DNA of 64,000 bases from Prorocentrum cordatum (taxonomy: Eukaryota; Sar; Dinophyceae; Prorocentrales; Prorocentraceae), in NCBI GenBank assembly GCA_963575745.1, contig CAUYUJ010019624.1, forward strand, positions 61,001-125,000, in the 5' to 3' direction. Under the pieces are notes generated by a model that was not told the origin of the DNA, did not search any database, and worked only from the letters and a program-made list of their open reading frames with translations. Below, in pieces: positions 21,481 through 32,510 of this stretch. Numbering within the stretch: the stretch's first letter is position 1; every line of letters starts with the position of its first letter. The position numbers and the translations under genes are program-made.

Positions 21481-23580
21481 GGCCGTCTTGGAGCCGTCTA
21501 GGCCCGTCTTGAGGGCGCCGTTTGCCCTGATGGGGCCGTCTTGGTTCGTCGTGGGCCCCTCATGGGCGCGTCCGTAGGCCGTCCTGGGCCCATCGGGGTC
21601 CTCGTGGGGCTGTCTTGGAGCCGTCTGGGACCGTGAGGAGGCCGCCTTGGAGTCGTCTTGGGCCCCTCCTGTGCGCCTCCTTGGGCCGTCCTGGGCCCAG
21701 CAGGGGCCGTGTTGGCACCCTCTTGGGGCTGTCTTGGAGCCGTCTTGAGCCGTCGCAGCGCGCCTTGGGTTGTGCTGGGTCCGTCTTGGCCCGTCTTGGG
21801 GCCTTCCTGGGCGGTTCCTCGGACCCTCCTGGGACTTTCTGGGGCCTCTTGGTGCATCGGACCGCCGAAACGGCGGGAAACGCAAAGGGTGTAACAGTAA
21901 ACAATGGAAAATTAACGATTTTTGCCAGCTGGGACTCTCTTGCCATCTTGGCCCGTCTTGAGGCCCCGAACGGGCGCGTCCTTGGGCCGTCCTGGGCGCA
22001 CCCTCCTGGGACCGTCTTGGAATCGTCTTGGGCCGTCTTGAGCGCGCCTTGGGCCGTCCTGGGCCGGTTGGGGCCGTGTTGGCACCCTCGCGGCGAGGAA
22101 GCTCGGAGGTGGGCTCGAGGCCTCTTCGGGGCCATTTTGGAAGCTGTTGGGGCCTCTGTAGGGGCCTCGTTTGGGCTCCTTGGGAGCCTCCTGGGGCCTC
22201 TTCGGGGGATTCTTGGCGGCCCCTTGGGGCCTCTTGGGGGCCTGTTTGGGCCTCCTGGCGCCCTCTTGGGGCGGAAGGCTCGGATTTTCGGTCCGTGGTC
22301 CCCCTCTTGGCCCCCTCTTGGGCCTGTCTTCGGGCCCTCGTGGGCCGTCTTGAGCGTCTCTTGGGTCGTCTTGGGGCCCTCTTGGGCTGTCTTGGGGCGC
22401 TCTTGGAAACCTCTTGGGCCGTTCTGGGGCGCTCTTGGAGGCCTCTTGGGCCGTCTTCGAGCGTCGGAAAGCGGAAAAGGCGAGAAGGCCAAAATCCTTC
22501 CAAAACCGTCGTAAAGCGGACGATTTTGAGGCCCAAAACCGTCCAAAACCTCCTGAGGCGGTCCCCTCGTCCGCCCCCCTCGATTCGAAGCAGTTTTTAA
22601 GCCCCGTGGCACCTCTTGGGGATCTCTTTTGGGCTCCTGGGGGCCTCTTGGGCCTCCATTGGATTCGCTGCCCTCGGTCGGCAATCGTCGATCCTACGAC
22701 GACTCTCCCCAACGGAGAAACATCGAAGGCCCTTGGAGCGTCCAACATTGTTCTTTTGTGCCTTCGATATGCCGGTCGCCTCTCGTCCGCTCCCCCCCTC
22801 CTGGAAGCAATTCTGAGGCCACCTAGGGCTTCGTGGGGGCCGTTTGGGGATCTCTTGGGGCGTTTTTGCCTGCGATATGCCTGTCGCCTCTCGTCCGCTC
22901 CCCCGCTCCTGGAGGGAATGCTGAAGGCACTGAAGGCTTCGTGGGGGCCGTTTCGGAGCCTCTTCGGCCCTCGTTTGGGCCTCCTGGGGGGGCTCTTAGA
23001 GCCCTCTCGGGCCGTCTTGGGTGCCTCTTGGGCCGTCTTGGGGCCGTCTGAGACCCGCCTCGGCGCCTTTTGGGCTGTCGTTGGCCGTCTTGGGCCGCTC
23101 CTGGGGTCGTCTTGGGTGCCTCTTGGGCCGTCTTGGGCGCCTCCTGGGCCGTCCTGGGGCCGTCCTGGGGCGTCTTGGGACCGTCTGGGGGCCCTCCTGG
23201 CCCGTCTTGGGGCTCTCTTGGGGTCCTCTTCGGCCGTCTTGGAGCGGTCGGGGGGGCTTCTTGGGCCGTCTTGGAGCGTCGGGAAGCCGACGAGGCGAGG
23301 AGGCCGAAAACATCGAAAAACACAATAGAAATCCACGATTTCTGTCGCTCGGGGCCCTCTTGGGAGAGGCCTCTTCGGGCGTCTTGGACGCCTCTTGGGC
23401 CGCCTGGGGCGAATCTCGGGCGTCTTGGGCCCATCTTTAAACGTGCCGGGGCTCTCCGGGGCCGTCTTGGGGGCTTCTGGGGCCCTCTGGACATGTCCTG
23501 GGGCCTGCCTGGGCGGCCCGGGGCGGCCCGGGGCCAGCCCGGGGCGATTATTGGTCACTTGATCCTGCGCCCTTCTGGTA
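21480..23580. repeat. 10/11-base repeat field (copy A)
   Basis: Duplicated at 49335-51270. A CGGCAATCGTCGATCCTACG segment at 22677-22735 interrupts it and recurs at 47468 and 50357. The long minus-strand frames here and in the copy have no stop because the repeat has none. Confidence 0.9.
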
Positions 23581-23606
23581 CGCACTGGGCCCTACAATGT
23601 AGTAGA

Positions 23607-23637
23607 GACTAGGGCTGATCCGTGGACTACCGTCCAC
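23607..23637. repeat. HP1 site 12
   Basis: Stem GTGGAC, loop TACC, GTCCAC. A unique sequence follows (GAATGCCAGAGGATTGAG). Confidence 0.85.
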
Positions 23638-23639
23638 GA

Positions 23640-23726
23640 ATGCCAGAGGATTGAGTGTGCGCTCTTTGCTGCTTATTGCTTCAGGGTGCGCTGTTTGCTT
23701 GATGATCCTGACGGCGTCTGGAGCAG

Positions 23727-23810
<84 letters not shown>

Positions 23811-24078
23811 TGATGGCAGGCGGCGAGGTTGGTGGCCAGAGGTGAGAAGGCCCAAAGTGGGAAGGGCAGGACGGGGATAGAGAGGCAGGGGGGAGCAGGG
23901 ATGGAGGGGCGGCGGGGTCCAACAGGCGGAGCAGCACGAGGCGGAGGGAGAGCAACGGCAGCAGCAGCAGCAGCAACAGCAGGGGCAGCAACAGCAGCCG
24001 CAGGAACAGGGGGGCGCGAGCAAGGGGCGGGGAGGAGGAAGGCGAGGGGGAGCGCGCGTTTGGCATGGAGAGAACCGT
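23640..24078. repeat. CAG tract and CAG-rich flank
   Basis: A CAG run with one CGG interruption lies at about 23727-23810. Further CAGCAG-rich sequence occurs to 24010. Frames read poly-Ala, poly-Ser, poly-Gln or poly-Leu. No gene is supported. Confidence 0.85.
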
Positions 24079-24215
24079 ACCCCACACCTCTTGGGACACG
24101 CTCCGTGCGGGAGGGGTCCACGGAAAGAAAGGAGGCCTGGAACGTCTGCGGGTGGTCCAAGCAAGGCTTTTTTGCATCCCCTCCCAAGCGATCCGTGTCC
24201 CAAGAGGTGTGGGGT
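24079..24215. mobile_element. 137-bp element with perfect terminal inverted repeats
   Basis: Ends ACCCCACACCTC...GGGACACG (24079-24100) and its exact reverse complement (24194-24215), 22 bp each without mismatch. After an 8-9 base non-pairing gap the arms pair again (GGGAGGGG / CCCCTCCC). The 60-base middle is unique, with a T run. The form fits a MITE or a foldback RNA gene. Target duplications are unclear: at most a GT on each side. Confidence 0.7.
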
Positions 24216-24700
24216 GTTTTTTTTTCCAATCAGGGGCGATGCTCCGGAGCAGGAAGGCCCAGGGCGCGCTGGCTGCGCAAGGGTGGATGGGCCGACGTGT
24301 CCTGAGGAACCCACGAAGGGTCCACGCTCTTGGGGTGGAGGCGGCCACGCTCTTGGCTGCGAGAGCTCTTGGGAGCGCCTCTGAAGCCTTCTGGGAGCCT
24401 CTGGAGAGCGCCCAGGGGCCTCTTCTTGGGAGCGCCTCTGGGGCCTTCTGGGGGACTCTCGGGGGCGTCTTGGAGCCTTGCTGGCCGTGGAGGGGCCCAG
24501 AGGGGGGGGGAAGCGCTCCGAACTGGCCTGGGGAGCTTCTAGGAGACTCTCGAGGCCTCCGCGTCGGAACCCTTATGGGCCGTCCTGGGGCTGTCCCGTG
24601 CCGAGACGGCGTCGCCCCACCACGGGCGGGGCCCCCGGGGCGCCGCCGCGGGTGACCATCGCTCGCCCTTCTCGCACGCGCCATGCCCGGTATTGTAGTA
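24216..24700. repeat. Diverged 10/11-like field
   Basis: Phrases GGGAGCGCCTCTG, GAAGCCTTCTGGG and CTCTTGGGAGC repeat about every 20-50 bases. It ends in a PPR stub (CCGGTATTGTAGTATAGATG). Confidence 0.6.
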
Positions 24701-24702
24701 TA

Positions 24703-24732
24703 GATGAGGGCGAACCGGTGGACTGCGCCCAC
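24703..24732. repeat. HP1 site 13 (decayed)
   Basis: GATGAGGGCGAACC, then GTGGAC TGC GCCCAC, with one internal mismatch. GACCTTCAGGTCCCTCTGG follows. Confidence 0.6.
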
Positions 24733-24786
24733 GACCTTCAGGTCCCTCTGGTGCGCCTCCACGGCGCAGCTCCGTGCCATACGCGC

Positions 24787-25080
24787 ATACCTTCGCGCTC
24801 TCGCGCGCGCACCCACGGAGAAGAGCAGCGCTCAGAGTGTGGCGAGGATCCGTGGGCGGGGCACGCCCGGAAAGCTGTAGTGAGTTCTTTTCAGTTGCCT
24901 GGGTGAAGCGTGACGGCGGGCGCCCGCACCCACGGAGAAGGGCAGCGGTCCAGATGCGGCCACGAAGCGTGTCTGGGGTACGGCCCGCAGGCTCTGGAAA
25001 CTTTTTTGTTTGTCTTGTAGCAACCTGAAGGCGGGCGCTGCCTTCTCCTAGGGATCGCTTGGGAGCTTCTCGGAGCTTAA
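24787..25080. repeat. Tandem 'CGCACCCACGGAG' units
   Basis: Two units (24787 and 24927) of the family at 7727 and 53765. They end in GCGGGCGCTGCCTTCTCC, then a short 10/11 field (25080-25390). Confidence 0.7.
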
Positions 25081-25436
25081 TTCGGCCTCCTGGACGCCCC
25101 CTGCGGCGCCCGTGGGGCGTCTGTCGGCCTCCTGGGGGCCTCTTGGGGCTCTCTTGGGCCGTCGTGGGGCCGCCCAGGGCCGTCTTGGGCGCCTCTGCGG
25201 CCGTCTAAAGATCGTCTTGGCGCCGTCTTGGGCAGCTCTTGAGGCTGTCTTGGATGTTTGTTGGGCTGTCATGAGCGCCTCAAGAGCCGTCCAGATGCTG
25301 TGTTGGGCTGTATTGGGGCCCTCATGCGGCTGTCCTGAGGGGTCTTGAAGCACTCTTGGGAGCCTGTATGGTCGTCGTGGAAACGTCGAAAACGAAAGCA
25401 CGGGAATTACAAACACGTCAATTATCCCTAAGGGTT

Positions 25437-25540
25437 GTGACGATTTTTCCCAACCCTCCTGCGTTGGGTTCTCGTTTTGAATAGAGCAGTGCTCGCGCGA
25501 ACCTTCCTTCCTTCCTTCCCGTCCCTCTCTTCCCCCCTGC
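25437..25540 (+). repeat. Leader element before the 102-bp minisatellite
   Basis: GACGATTTTTCCCAACCCTCC, then GTTGGGTTCTCGTTTTGAA (CCCAAC/GTTGGG can pair), then a CTTCC/TCCCC tract. Copies at 45345-45425 (plus) and 34862-34960 (minus) also sit beside a purine/pyrimidine microsatellite and a minisatellite. Confidence 0.75.
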
Positions 25541-25544
25541 CTTT

Positions 25545-27330
25545 GACCTCGCCGTCCCTGGGGGGCTGCGATCTGCGAAACTGTCGCCACTTTCGAAAGC
25601 TGCTGGGGAGGCCAGCAGAGAGGGTACCCACCGCGGATCCAAACGGGACCTCGCCGTCCCTGGGGGGCTGCGATCTGCGAAACTGTCGCCACTTTCGAGG
25701 GCTGCCGGGGAGGCCAGCAGAAAAGGTACCCACCGCGGATCCAAACGGGACCTCGCCGTCCCTGGGGGGCTGCGATCTGTGAAACTGTCGCCACTTTCGG
25801 GGGCTGCTGGGGAGGCCAGCGGAGAGGATACCCACCGCGGATCCAAACGGGACCTCGCCGTCCCTGGGGGGCTGCGATCTGAGAAACTGTCGCCACTTTC
25901 GAGGGCTGCTGGGGAGGCCAGCAGAGAAGGTACCCACCGCGGATCCAAACGGGACCTCGCCGTCCCTGGAGGGCTGCGATCTGTGAAACTGTCGCCACTT
26001 TCGAAAGCTGCTGGGGAGGCCAGCGGAAAGGGTACCCACCGCGGGCCCAAACGGGACCTCGCCGTCCCTGGGGGGCTGCGATCTGCGAAACTGTCGCCAC
26101 TTTCGAGGGCTGCTGGGGAGGCCAGCAGAGAGGGTACCCACCGCGGACCCAAACGAGATCTCGCCGTCCCTGGAGGGCTGCGATCTGCGAAACTGTTGCC
26201 ACTTTCGAAGGCTGCTGGGGAGGCCAGCAGAGAAGATACTCACCTCGGACCCAAACGAGACCTTGCCGTCCCTGGGGGGCTGCGATCTGCGAGCGTGTCG
26301 CCACTTTCGAGGGCTGCTGGGGAGGCCAGCAGAGAGGGTACCCACCGCGGACCCAAACGAGACCTCGCCGTCCCTGGGGGGCTGCGATCTGCGAGCGTGT
26401 CGCCACTTTCGGGAGCTGCTGGTGGGTCCTGCGGAGTGAGGCGCCGCGCGGACCTGAGCGGGACCTCGCCGTCCCTGGGGGGGTGCGATCTGCGAAACTG
26501 TCGCCACTTTCGAAAGCTGCTGGTGGGTCCTGCGGGGTGAGTCACCGCGCGGACGTGAGCGGGACGCGATCTGCGAAACTGTCGCCACTTTCGAAGGCTG
26601 CTTGTGGGTCTTGCAGAGCGAAGCACCGCGCGGACCTGAGCGGGACCTCGCCGTCCCTGGGGGGCTGCGATCTGCGAGACTGTCGCCACTTTCGAGGGCT
26701 GCTGGTGGGTCCTGCAGACTGAAGCACCGCGCGGACATGAGCGGGACCTCGCCGTCCCTGGTGGGCTGCGATCTGCGAAACTGTCGCCACTTTCGAGGGC
26801 TGCTGAGGGGCACAGCACAGTGGGTACTCACCGCAGACTCAAATTAGACCTCGCCATCCCTGGGGGGCTGCGATCTGTGAAACTGTCGCCACTTTCGAGG
26901 GCTGCTGAGGGGCCCAGCACAGTGGGTACTCACCGCAGACTCAAATTACCTCGCCATCCCTGGGGGGCTGCGATCTGTGAAACTGTCGCCACTTTCGAGG
27001 GCTGCTGAGGGGCACAGCACAGTGGGTACTCACCGCAGACTCAGACTAGACCTTGCCATCCCTGGGGGGCTGCGATCTGTGAAACTGTCGCCACTTTCGA
27101 TGGCTGCTGAGGGGCACAGCGCAGTGGGTACTCACCGCAGACTCAGATTAGACCTCGCCATCCTTGGGGGGCTGCGATAGGTGAAACTATCGCCACTTTC
27201 GAGGGCTGCTGAGGGGCACAGCACAGTGGGTACTCACCGCAGATTCAAATTAGACCTCGCCATCCCTGGGTGGCTGCGATCTGTGAAACTGTCGCCACTT
27301 TCGAGGGCTGCTGAGGGGCACAGCACAGTG
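25545..27330. repeat. 102-bp minisatellite, about 18 copies
   Basis: GACCTCGCCGTCCCTGG starts at 25545, 25647, 25749, 25851 and so on: 102-base steps, with some 101 and a few shortened units. The core AAACTGTCGCCACTTTCGA is nearly invariant. Sub-families change in order along the array: GGAGGCCAGCAGAG to about 26400, GGTGGGTCCTGC to about 26800, GGGGCACAGCACAGTGGG to the end. All three minus-strand frames stay open for long stretches because 102 is divisible by 3. Confidence 0.95.
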
Positions 27331-27846
27331 GGCTTCCCGCACGTCTTTCTCCTGCTTTTCGTTACCGACTCCCCGTGTCCTCTTCGAGCCTGTAGTTGTC
27401 GCCCCTCGTTCTTGTATGGTTCTCCTGCGCATCATGCCATAGGCGCGTGTCCCAAGTAGCTTATATATCTAACAACGGATCCTGCAATTCGATTGTCCAT
27501 GCAAGTTTCGGCCAACTCTTCGTTTCCCATGATACAAATGGGTTTGGTACGTCACAAGGTAATTTTTTGTTCGGGCCCTCTCGGGGCCCTTCTCGGTGCC
27601 CCGTCGGGACGTTCCGGCGGCGTCTGAAGCCGTGAAGAAGGAATCTTGGGCGCCTTGGAGTCTCTCTTGGACGGCCTTGGGCCCCCTTGGGGCCTTCTTG
27701 GGGGCCTCTGGGGGGGTCCCAGAACACTCTTTGGCCATCCTCGAAGCGCACCAGGGCCTGATGGGTCGCGCAGGGGCCGCCGGGGCCCAGAAAAGCACAG
27801 CGGAACCCGGTCGTCTCACACGCTCCTGCCCCTGCATTGTAATAGA
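27331..27846. repeat. Mostly unique segment
   Basis: AT-richer sequence (27440-27570) lies between the minisatellite and a short 10/11 field (27570-27800). The minus strand of 27460-27560 reads VPNPFVSWETKSWPKLAW, which looks protein-like but is too short to assign. It ends in a PPR stub. Confidence 0.5.
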
Positions 27847-27877
27847 GACTAGGGCTGAACCGCGGCCTTCCAGCCGC
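27847..27877. repeat. HP1 site 14 (GC stem)
   Basis: GACTAGGGCTGAACC, then GCGGC, loop CTTCCA, GCCGC. A short type iii-like start follows (CGAATCTGCCCGCC). Confidence 0.8.
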
Positions 27878-28254
27878 CGAATCTGCCCGCCATCGTGATG
27901 TCCCCGTTCGTGCCCTCGTCTCCGCACTGGGGCCGCTCATGCGCCCAGTGCACGGGAGGGTCACCGATAGGACGCTGGAATAACTGTCGATTCGGTTTAT
28001 TTGGGCGTCGCGTCAGGAGCCTCCTCGGGGTGTCTGGACACTCGTGGGGCCTTCTTCGGGGCATGCTTGGGTCATCTCTGTGGCTCTTATCGGCTTTTGG
28101 GCCATTTTGGGCGCCCTCCTCGTCCTCTCCTGCATCCTTCATTCCGTCGACCTCCGTTAGGAGCCGTCTCGGTGTCTGGCCCCTCTTGGGGCCTTTTTCG
28201 GGTCATGCTCGGCGTATCTCGGTGGCTTCTATCGGCTTTTGGGAACATTTTGGG

Positions 28255-28305
28255 CGTCCTCCTCCTCCTCCTCCTCCTCCTCCTCCTCCTCCTCCTCCTC
28301 TCCTC
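28255..28305. repeat. CTC microsatellite
   Basis: A CTC run. Before it, two related 130-base units (GGGCCTTCTTCGGGGCATGC and GGGGCCTTTTTCGGGTCATGC, at about 28049 and 28190) form a short tandem. The boundary phrase follows at 28350. Confidence 0.85.
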
Positions 28306-28439
28306 GATCCTTTATCCTGTCGATCTTCGATCGTCAGTCGTCGACGCTCCCCAAGAGACAACAAGCATCCAAGGCCTTCTTGGAGACTTTGCAAACGGAC
28401 AAAGCGAACCTATTAAAAGTATACGTTTTCAGGAGGGAA

Positions 28440-29390
28440 TGTGACGTTTTTTTCCTCTTGGGGCTCTCCTGGGGCCCTCCTGGGCCGTCTCGGGAGCTCC
28501 CTGGCCTGCCTTGGAAGCTTCTGGGGCCATCCTGGGGCTTGCTTGGGGTTCTCTTGGGGCGCCTGGGCGCCCTCTTGAGCGTCTCTGAGCCGTTTTGGGG
28601 CCATCTTGGGCTGTTATTGGCGCTCTTTGGGCAATCTTGGGTGCCTGTTGGGCTGTCTCGGGCGCCTCTGGCGCCCTCCCAGAGCCATCTCGGGCTGTTT
28701 GGGGGCCCTCCTGGGGGCCTGAACAGCCGTCTTGAAAACTGCGCAAACGGACAGTACGAATATACGTGGGGCGATTTTTGCCTCTTGGGGCCTTCTGGGG
28801 GTCCTCCTGGGCCGTCTCGCGAGCCTCCTGGCCTGCCTTGGAGGCCTCCGGGGCCATCCTGGGGCTCGCTTGGGGTCCTCTTGGGGCGTCTGGGCGCCCT
28901 CTTGAACGTCTGTGAGCCGTCTTGGGCCCGTTTTGGGCCGTGAATGGCCCGTCTTGGGGCTGGCTTGTGTGCCTCTTGGGCCGTCTCGGGCGCCTCTGGA
29001 GCTGTCCCAAGGCCGTCTCGGGCCGTTTTGGGGCCCTCCTGGGGGCGTCTTGGTGCGTTTCTGGGGGCCTGTGCAGCCGTCTTGGGGACTGTGCAGACGG
29101 GGTGAACGAATTTATTCAAATATATGTTTTCCAGGGGGGATGGAACGATTCTTGCTTCTTGGGGCTCTCCTGGGGTTCCCCCTGGGCCGCCTCGGGAGCC
29201 TCCTGGCCTGTCTTGAAACCTCTGGGGCCATCCTGCGGCTCCCGGGCGCCCTTTCCAGCGTCTCGCAGCCGTCTTGGGGCCGTCTTGGGGCACCCCTGGA
29301 GCCGTCTCGGAACGCCCGGGGGACTCGCAGGGCGCCTTGGAGGTCCCGGGGGGCCGTTTCGGGGCAGAGGACCTTCTCGCACACAAGGGC
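28440..29390. repeat. 10/11-base repeat field
   Basis: Three blocks with link motifs or their remains at 28418, 28765 and 29115. Each opens CTCTTGGGGCTCTCCTGGG. It ends in a PPR stub (CCCCTGCATTGAAAAAGAGA). Confidence 0.85.
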
Positions 29391-29407
29391 CCCTGCATTG
29401 AAAAAGA

Positions 29408-29440
29408 GACTAGGGCTGGCCCGCGGCCTTCTGGCCGCGG
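29408..29440. repeat. HP1 site 15 (GC stem)
   Basis: A perfect 8-bp stem, CCGCGGCC, loop TTCT, GGCCGCGG. Type iii module follows. Confidence 0.9.
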
Positions 29441-30070
29441 AATCTGCCCGCCATGGTGTGGACGTGGAAGTGGAGCGTCTCCAGGGCCTCGCGGGGGGGA
29501 GGTTGGAGGGGACGGCGTGGATGGAGGAGGTAGCCGCTGGAGGGGAGGTGGGCGAGGGATGCAGGCAAACAGGCCTGAAGGCAGGAACGCGGTGGTGGAG
29601 GCGGTGTCAATCGAAGCAAGCCCATGTAGGCACGACGTGGTGTGGACAGAAACTGCTTCTCTCGCCGCGGTCTGTGATCATCATAGCTTCTGCGGGGCGG
29701 GGCGCCGTGATAGTTTTATCTGCTCTTCGCCGGGGCCGCATGATCATTTGATCTGGTAGTGTGGTGAGAATGGGGCCTGTGGGCGCGGGCATGTTCCGAT
29801 TCGTTCGGCTGGAATTTAAATAACCGAAGAGGCCCGCAAGAAAGCGCAGAGACGGCAGGACGGGCCAAGAAACCTCTAATACGGCCCGAGAGGGCCCCAC
29901 GAACTCCCTAAGACGGGCCCCAATGCGAGGACACGAATCGACCTTTCGAGCCCATCGTTCGAAAGCGTCCCCAAAAGGCCCAGAGATGTCTCCCAGAGGC
30001 TCCAAAATGCTTCCAAATCGACGCTGGAAGTTCGACGCTGCCCAATAGAGAAGCATCCAAGGCATCTCGG
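29441..30070. repeat. Type iii module
   Basis: Second full copy. It is longer than the one at 15882 because it keeps an AT-richer insert (29790-29870, GTTCCGATTCGTTCGGCTGG). Confidence 0.85.
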
Positions 30071-30340
30071 GAGCCTCTTTTCGTCTTCCTGGGGCCTCTC
30101 GGGGCCCTCCTGGGCCGTCTTGAATGCCTCTAGGGCCGTTTTGGGCGATGTAGGGCCGTTTTGGGCGCCTCTCGGGTCATCTTGGGGTCGTCTTGGGGCC
30201 CTCTTGGGCCGTTATTGGCTACTTTTGGAGCTGTCTTGGGTGCCTCCTGGGCCGTCTCGGGCTGTTTTAGGGCCCGCCAGGGGGCGTCATGGGGCGATCT
30301 TGGGGACTGTGCAGCCGTCTTCGAGACTGCGCAAACGGAA
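30060..30340. repeat. Short 10/11-base repeat field
   Basis: It ends with ACGAACGTACAAAACATTAA and GGCGAAGGACCCAACCATG (30372). The latter recurs inverted at 46343-46378 after the 45.4-kb minisatellite. Confidence 0.8.
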
Positions 30341-30399
30341 AGGACGAACGTACAAAACATTAATTATCCAGGCGAAGGACCCAACCATGCGCAGTTGTG

Positions 30400-30985
30400 A
30401 GTACCGCAATTATGAATCTCATCTTTGCCCGCGCTCCCTAGCTCCCTACGGGGCCATGAACCGTGCGAGGGGCGTGCCGAAATGCGTGGCCGGGCACGCA
30501 ACGCGAGCGAAGACGATAGGTCTGCGTGCGAGAGACTGAGCGCGAGTGAGTCTGATTGTGAATGAGTCTGCGTGCGAATCAGTCTACGCGCACAAACGTC
30601 GACGCCCATGTCGGCGCGCTCCTCCCGAGGATCGCGCCCGCATCCTTCCATATTTTTTGTTTAATGTGTGTTTACATACATATATATATATATATATATA
30701 TTATTATTTCTCCCTCTCTCTCTCTGTCTGCGTGCTCGTGCGCGCCCATGTCCGAGCCTGTGGGCGCGGCGCCGCGCGGAGTCCCCGCGACGCGCGCCCG
30801 TCGCCCCGAAGGGGCCCCGGCCCCGGCGACGCGCGCGTCGTCCGCGGCGCGGAGCAGGGAGAGCTAGCTGGCTGGCTGATAGCGGGCAAGGCTGTGACCG
30901 CTGGGCAGAGAGACGACGGGGGCGAGCGAGGCTCTGGGCAGAGCGCAGCGCGGCAGTCCGCGGCGCGAAGCCAAACAACCAGACC
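30400..30985. other. Low-repeat spacer with a TA run
   Basis: Mostly unique GC-rich sequence with a TA dinucleotide run (about 30682-30705) and a CT run after it. Nothing recognisable is seen. The minus-strand frame of the next entry stays open through it but turns low-complexity. Confidence 0.5.
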
Positions 30986-30989
30986 GTCG

Positions 30990-31375
30990 AGAGACGGCGA
31001 GGCTCGGGCGGGCCATTTTTCAAATCGAGCCTCGCGGATCAACTCGTTGAAGCTCAGCTCCCTGGCGAAGGCCGTCGCCTCCCTCTTGCGCCGCTTCGTG
31101 CGCGTAGCAAACTGCTCCAGCTGCTTCCGCAATCCCTCCGGCGGCCCTGCCAGGAAAAACTCGATGCGCGGCGCCCGCATGAGCAGGAGGTCCTGGTGGC
31201 GTGTGGCGCGCAAGAGCAGCGCGTAGAACTCCAACCGCCAGTCGTCGTCCTCCTCTTTGCCGTTCCCCACTTCGTGGCGGCCGCAATCCAGGATCACGCC
31301 TGGGCGACGTCGGCCGAACAAGCAGCGCGCCGGACAGCCGACGGCCCAGGGCGAGAGTCCACGAGACCGAGAAAA
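30990..31375 (-). pseudogene. Unknown protein fragment
   Basis: A minus-strand frame with ordinary protein composition, unlike its surroundings: DDDWRLEFYALLLRATRH, then IEFFLAGPPEGLRKQLEQF and FNELIREARFEKW. It has charged helices (RTKRRKREATAFAREL) and no low complexity. It starts just past the 31.4-kb minisatellite with no clear ATG, and its end is not defined because the frame runs on into GC-rich sequence. I do not recognise the family. It may be an exon or a retrocopy fragment. Confidence 0.5.
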
Positions 31376-31399
31376 GGTCTCCAAGAAAACGTGTGAGGG

Positions 31400-31808
31400 G
31401 TGTGCCACGATAGGGCGGCGCCGCCATGCGAACTGCGCCACTGGGACCTTGGATGGAGCTCCCTCTGGGGCCACAAGACGTGTGAGGGGTGTGCCAAACC
31501 TGAGGCATGCGGAGTGCAAACGCAAGAACGGGGAGGGGGGAGGAGGAGGAGAGGGAGGAGGAGGAGGAGGAGGAGGAGGAGGAGGAGGAGGAGGAGGAGG
31601 AGGAGGAGGAGGAGGAGGAGGAGGAGGAGGAGGAGAGGAGGAGGAGGAGGAGGAGGAGGCGCCATGCGGGCTGCGCCACTGGGACCCCAGATGGGGCTCC
31701 CTGTGGGGCCACGAAACGTGTGAGGGGTGTGCCAGAATACAGCGGCGGCGCCATGCGGGCTGCGCCACTGGGACCCTAGATGGAGCTCCCTATGGGGCCA
31801 TGAAGCGT

Positions 31809-31847
<39 letters not shown>

Positions 31848-32345
31848 GTGTGCCAAAATGGGTCGGCGGCGCCATGCGGGCTGCGCCACTGCGACCATAG
31901 GTGGGGCTCTCAATGGAACCGCGGAACGTGTGCGTGGTGTGCCAAACTGGGGCGGCGGCGCCATGCGGGCTGCGCCACTGGGACCTCAGATGGAGCTCGT
32001 GTGCCAGCAGGGGGCGGCGGCGCCATGCGGGCTGCGCCGCTGGGACCTTATATGGAGCTCCTTATGGGGCCACGAAGCGTGCGAGGGGTGCGCCAAACTG
32101 GGGCGGCGGCGCCATGCGGGCTGCGCCACTGGGACCTCAGATGGAGCTCGTGTGCCAGCAGGGGGCGGCGGCGCCATGCGGGCTGCGCCGCTGGGACCTT
32201 CTATGGGGCTCCTTGTGAGGCCACGAACCGTGCGAGGGATGCGCCAAAATGGGGCGGCGGCGCCATGCGGGCTGCGCTACTAGGACCTTAGGTGGAACCC
32301 CCTATGGGGCCACGAAACGACTGAGGGGTGCACCGAACCTGAGGC
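31400..32345. repeat. GCGGCGGCGCCATGCGGGCT minisatellite
   Basis: About nine units of roughly 80-110 bases: GGCGCCATGCGGGCTGCGCC, ACTGGGACC, GGAGCTCC, ATGGGGCCACGAAACG. A GGA tract (31548-31660) and a GT run (31811-31852) sit inside it. The GGGGCCACGAAACG part is the reverse complement of the core of the 45.4-46.3 kb minisatellite. Confidence 0.9.
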
Positions 32346-32510
32346 ATGCGGAGTGCAAACGCAAGGAGGGGGAGGGGGGAGGAAGAGGAGGAGGAGGAGG
32401 AGGAAGAAGAGGAGGAAGAGGAGGAGGAGGACGAGGAGGAGGAGGAGGTGGAGGAGGAGGAAGAGGATGTGGAGGAGGAAGAAGAGGCGGAGGAGGAGGA
32501 GTGCACGTAC
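32346..32510. repeat. GGA microsatellite, left flank of the retrocopy
   Basis: It begins GAGGCATGCGGAGTGCAAAC, the same phrase that precedes the internal GGA tract at 31500. GGA/GAA triplets then run to about 32502. It pairs with the GGA tract at 34801 across the inserted retrocopy. Confidence 0.85.

Noticed and set aside
23640-24010. A polyglutamine or polyalanine gene at the CAG tract.
   Set aside because: No conserved flanking coding sequence on either strand, and every frame of the tract is open.
15850-29440. HP1 as a hammerhead ribozyme (CTGA before a stem and GAA after it in GC-stem copies).
   Set aside because: The required CTGATGA box is absent (CTGACCC instead) and GAA is missing in most copies; no third stem is seen.
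31855-32265. CCAAAATGG in the minisatellite (31855 and 32244) as further spliced-leader relics.
   Set aside because: Only nine or ten bases match, with no TTGAGCC or CTACGG around them; they are variants of GCCAAACTGGGGCGG in the repeat.
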